Shown one piece after another: positions 61,457-64,000 of a DNA stretch of 64,000 nucleotides. The translations under genes were made by a program, and so were the position numbers. Origin of the DNA: Desulfogranum marinum. Lineage in GTDB: Bacteria; Desulfobacterota; Desulfobulbia; Desulfobulbales; Desulfobulbaceae. The notes below the pieces were generated by a model. The model saw only the letters and a list, made by a program, of their open reading frames with translations, did not search any database and had not been told where the DNA came from. The stretch covers positions 1-64,000 of the forward strand of contig NZ_JAFFQD010000016.1 in NCBI RefSeq assembly GCF_016918565.1. Reading direction: 5' to 3'. Each line of letters opens with the position of its first letter. The stretch's first letter is position 1.

Positions 61457-63001
61457 ATGACAAAGATATCAAAGAGAATCAATCTGCCCATCAACAGAGC
61501 GGAAGGTGATCTCGAAATTCAGGTAGAGATCAAAGATGACACGATCGTTGACGCCTGGAGTGCAGGAACCATGTATCGTGGATTCGAAGCAATGATGATT
61601 GGAAGGGGAGCACGTGATGGCTTAGTGGTCACTCCCCGCGTCTGCGGCATCTGCAGCCTCACTCATCTTACCGCAGCGGTTGAGGCTCTGGATGAAATTA
61701 CCGGGATTGCACCTCCTGACAATGCTCGACGTCTTCGTAATCTTGCTTTGATGGTTGAATCCATCCAAAGCGATATTCGACAGGCTGTGCTGATGTTCAT
61801 GGCAGATTTTGCTAATCATGATGCCTACCAACACCATCCATTAGGTGATGATGCACGTCGCAGATATAATCCATTGGAGGGTGAAAGTGCCATTCAAGTC
61901 ATCCGGGAAACCAAACGATTACTGCAAATAGTCGCCATTATCGGTGGACAGTGGCCGCATACCTCGTTCATGGTACCCGGTGGAGTTACCTCGATCCCTG
62001 AAATTGCCAAGATTCAGCAATGTAAATTAATTTTCGAGCGATTTTGTCAATGGTACGAACGGAGTATTCTCGGTTGCAGTGTTGAACGCTGGAATCGAAT
62101 CAAAAGCATCAACGACCTTGAGGCCTGGCTTGATGAAAGTTCGTCGCATCGAGAAAGTGAAGTTGGCTTTTTTATGTGTTTTTCTCGACAGGTAGGTCTT
62201 GATGCACTTGGGAAAGGTCCCTGTCGATTTCTTTCCTACGGCAACTATACCCTTCCTGATGAAACAACAGTAAAAGGAGTTGGAGGCAGACTGTTTCGAG
62301 CAGGTTTTTCCACCGGTGTTGAAGTGGAACCGTTTGATTCCTCAATAATTACGGAAGATACCTCTCATGCATGGTTTGAAAAAACAGACAAGGCATTGCA
62401 CCCTTTTGCAGGTGAGACAAAGCCATACGCCTCTGGCCATAGCGGCCGGCAGTATTCATGGATCAAGGCTCCCCGGTATGGAGGCCAGACCGTAGAAACA
62501 GGGCCCTTGGCAGAGATGATTATCAACGGGCACCCCCTTTTTCAGGAGATGGTCAAAGATAAAGGCCCCTCTGTCTTTGCCCGAGAACTTGCACGTCTTG
62601 TTCGTCCTGTTTCACTTCTTGGAGCTATGCGTATATGGCTGGAAGAGCTTTTGGAAAAGAGAAATGAGACCTTTTATTTTCCGGTTGGAACCATTCCGGA
62701 CGGTGAAGGTGCCGGGTTGATACAGGCAGCCCGAGGTGCTCTCGGCCACTGGGTAAAGGTAAAGAACAATAAAATTGCCCATTATCAAATTATTACCCCA
62801 ACTGCCTGGAACGGCTCTCCGCGCGATAGTTTTGGGGTACGTGGGGCGTGGGAAGAGGCTCTGGTCGGGACGACGATTAAAGACATACACAATCCTGTTG
62901 AAGCTGGTCATGTGGTCCGATCTTTTGACCCATGCCTTGTTTGTGCCGTCCACTGTATTCAAAAAGGTAGAAAAAAAGGATTTCTTACGGTTGGTGTGTA
63001 G
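61457..63001 (+). CDS. [NiFe] hydrogenase large subunit
   Basis: The product of 514 residues carries both active-site motifs: RVCGICSLTH (about residues 61-70) and DPCLVCAVH (491-499), all four Ni ligands being Cys. A 15-residue C-terminal extension after His499 should be removed by the maturation protease encoded next. ATG 61457 follows GAGGAAGG and replaces a TTG in the same frame at 61436. The extension argues for a catalytically matured enzyme, since dedicated sensory hydrogenases of the HupV type usually lack it. Hydrogen oxidation or sensing cannot be separated from sequence alone. Confidence 0.92.
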   Translation: MTKISKRINLPINRAEGDLEIQVEIKDDTIVDAWSAGTMYRGFEAMMIGRGARDGLVVTPRVCGICSLTHLTAAVEALDEITGIAPPDNARRLRNLALMVESIQSDIRQAVLMFMADFANHDAYQHHPLGDDARRRYNPLEGESAIQVIRETKRLLQIVAIIGGQWPHTSFMVPGGVTSIPEIAKIQQCKLIFERFCQWYERSILGCSVERWNRIKSINDLEAWLDESSSHRESEVGFFMCFSRQVGLDALGKGPCRFLSYGNYTLPDETTVKGVGGRLFRAGFSTGVEVEPFDSSIITEDTSHAWFEKTDKALHPFAGETKPYASGHSGRQYSWIKAPRYGGQTVETGPLAEMIINGHPLFQEMVKDKGPSVFARELARLVRPVSLLGAMRIWLEELLEKRNETFYFPVGTIPDGEGAGLIQAARGALGHWVKVKNNKIAHYQIITPTAWNGSPRDSFGVRGAWEEALVGTTIKDIHNPVEAGHVVRSFDPCLVCAVHCIQKGRKKGFLTVGV

Positions 63002-63004
63002 GTT

Positions 63005-63451
63005 GTGAAGCGCTGTATAATTTGTATCGGCAACCGGTTCATAGCTGATGATTCTGCAGGTCTCGCTGTTTATGATAAACTATGTGAGATGCAACCGTTT
63101 GGAGCCGAAATTGATCTCGTTGAAGGGGGGGTATCCGGTCTTAATCTTTTATCTTTTTTAGAAAATGGGGGACGGGTTGTTTTTGTCGATGCGGTCCGGC
63201 GAATGGCCGACCCTGGTGAGGTGGTAGTACTGTCAGCAAAGGATATCGTTTCCACGCTTTCGCAAGACCATTTCGGGCATGAGGCGGGGGTACCTTATTT
63301 ATTATCAGTACTTCCCAAGGTCTGCGAGGGAGAATTACCAGAAGAAATACTGCTTGTCGGCATTGAAGGTGGGTATACCTTACAAACGATCGAGACTGCA
63401 GCTGATTTGAGCCTTACTCTAGCGCTCAAAGGCATGAAGGACTTGGCATGA
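63005..63451 (+). CDS. Hydrogenase maturation endopeptidase
   Basis: The 148-residue protease of the HyaD/HybD type cleaves the large-subunit C-terminal peptide after Ni insertion. The motifs are IGNRFIADDSAG (first metal-binding Asp), VFVDAVR and DHFGHEAGVPYLLS (His ligand). It starts at GTG 3 nt after the large-subunit stop and overlaps the following gene as ATGA, so it is part of the hydrogenase operon. Confidence 0.9.
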   Translation: MKRCIICIGNRFIADDSAGLAVYDKLCEMQPFGAEIDLVEGGVSGLNLLSFLENGGRVVFVDAVRRMADPGEVVVLSAKDIVSTLSQDHFGHEAGVPYLLSVLPKVCEGELPEEILLVGIEGGYTLQTIETAADLSLTLALKGMKDLA

Positions 63452-64000
63452 CGGGAAAAAGTAAAAAAGAACTGCAGATGGAAATCGACATGCTGCGGAG
63501 TGAACTTAAAGTAGCGAGGGAAGCCGCTGAAATAACCTCTGAATTTGTTGTTAAACAATTTGAGCAAACCGAACGTATGTTGCATCGTGCGCAAATGGCG
63601 GATGCCGAACGGCAGGCCGTACTTGATGCTGCGACCCAACTCTCCATCATCGCCACTAACCTTGATGGAACCATTCAGCTGTTTAGTAAAGGCGCCGCAA
63701 CGCTTTTGGGATACCATCCTGATGAAATGGTCGGTAAGCATAATATTCTTTCCCTTCATCTTTCCGAAGAACTTGATCATTACGGCAAAGAGATGAGTGC
63801 TCTCCCCGAATCGGACCTTCATAACATGAAGGTCTTTGATCAGTTCGTTAAGCAAAAGCATAGTAGGGCACGTGAATGGATTTACGTGTGCAAAGACGGC
63901 AACCATCTACCTGTAAGTCTTTCAATCACCAGTCTTTCCGATCCGGGGGGAGGAAGCAAAGTCGGTTATCTGTTTACAGCCATGGATATGACTCTGCAAA
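63448..64000 (+). CDS. PAS-domain signalling protein, N-terminal part (window edge)
   Basis: The visible 184 residues have an N-terminal coiled coil (about residues 3-55) followed by a PAS domain (about 60-184) with 'ATQLSIIATNLDGTIQLFSKGAATLLGYHPDEMVGK' and 'VCKDGNHLPVSLSITSLSDPGGGSKVGYLFTAMDMT'. The coding region runs off the window end, so the output domain is unseen; a histidine kinase or a diguanylate cyclase are both possible. Its ATG overlaps the maturation protease stop by 4 nt. Such tight linkage resembles hupUV-hupT, in which a PAS kinase reads a hydrogenase sensor. Confidence 0.85.
   Translation, partial: MTGKSKKELQMEIDMLRSELKVAREAAEITSEFVVKQFEQTERMLHRAQMADAERQAVLDAATQLSIIATNLDGTIQLFSKGAATLLGYHPDEMVGKHNILSLHLSEELDHYGKEMSALPESDLHNMKVFDQFVKQKHSRAREWIYVCKDGNHLPVSLSITSLSDPGGGSKVGYLFTAMDMTLQ

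Noticed and set aside
61457-63001. Selenocysteine in the hydrogenase (NiFeSe type)
   Set aside because: All four Ni-ligand positions are plain Cys codons and the frame has no internal TGA.
1-64000. tRNA genes, rRNA genes and CRISPR arrays
   Set aside because: No T-arm-like GGTTCGAATCC context with cloverleaf pairing, no rRNA signature and no regularly spaced identical repeats were seen by eye.

Overview
The window looks like chromosomal DNA of a strictly anaerobic or microaerophilic Gram-negative bacterium, most plausibly a member of the Desulfobulbales or related Desulfobacterota. The supporting genes are a complete Na+-pumping NADH:quinone reductase cluster, menA, rubrerythrin, a rubredoxin-headed membrane protein, a cytoplasmic NiFe hydrogenase and a rhodanese whose catalytic position is an in-frame UGA with a SECIS-like hairpin. 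An Mla-type lipid transport operon and several lipoproteins show an outer membrane. The taxonomic placement is inference from gene content. I found no rRNA, tRNA or CRISPR array.

Layout. 0-0.5 kb: a transposase remnant. 0.7-4.9 kb: a small membrane protein, then an mlaE-mlaF-mlaD-lipoprotein operon. 5.1-9.8 kb: a short interspersed repeat, menA, a NitT/TauT-type ABC importer and a MarC protein. 10-12.8 kb: a gene-poor AT-rich stretch with an orphan periplasmic binding protein. 12.4-19 kb: an unusual envelope cluster on the minus strand. It holds a 1360-residue secreted coiled-coil protein with a six-fold Cys-rich repeat, a lipoprotein whose start codon abuts a G12 tract, a Sel1-repeat protein and a MORN protein. 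The last three end in nearly the same short basic/Trp tail. 20-22.9 kb: Dus, a ferredoxin-nitroreductase and a PIN-like protein. 23-30.3 kb: apbE-nqrABCDEF and a small Cys-rich membrane protein, facing the selenocysteine rhodanese gene. 31-34 kb: a phospholipase D/VTT fusion with an EEP hydrolase. 34-35.4 kb: a DUF1566/Lcl gene bracketed by two copies of a 115-bp direct repeat. 35.4-45.8 kb: stress and housekeeping genes (Usp, DHH phosphoesterase, rubrerythrin, SrkA-like kinase, a 3'-5' exonuclease, two MFS carriers).

46-55.3 kb: the most interesting region. A membrane histidine kinase and an NtrC-family regulator are followed by two 19-bp dyads, then a good sigma-54 promoter, then a signal-less trypsin-like protease fused to a non-specific nuclease, then a signal-less subtilisin with a propeptide-like N terminus, then several small exported or unknown proteins. 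The arrangement reads as a two-component, sigma-54-switched protease/nuclease module.

55.4-59.7 kb: an amino-acid permease, L-serine dehydratase and exported C69 dipeptidase operon. 60.5-64 kb: a NiFe hydrogenase with an Asp in place of one proximal-cluster Cys, its maturation protease and, overlapping by 4 nt, the start of a PAS-domain signalling protein that runs off the window.
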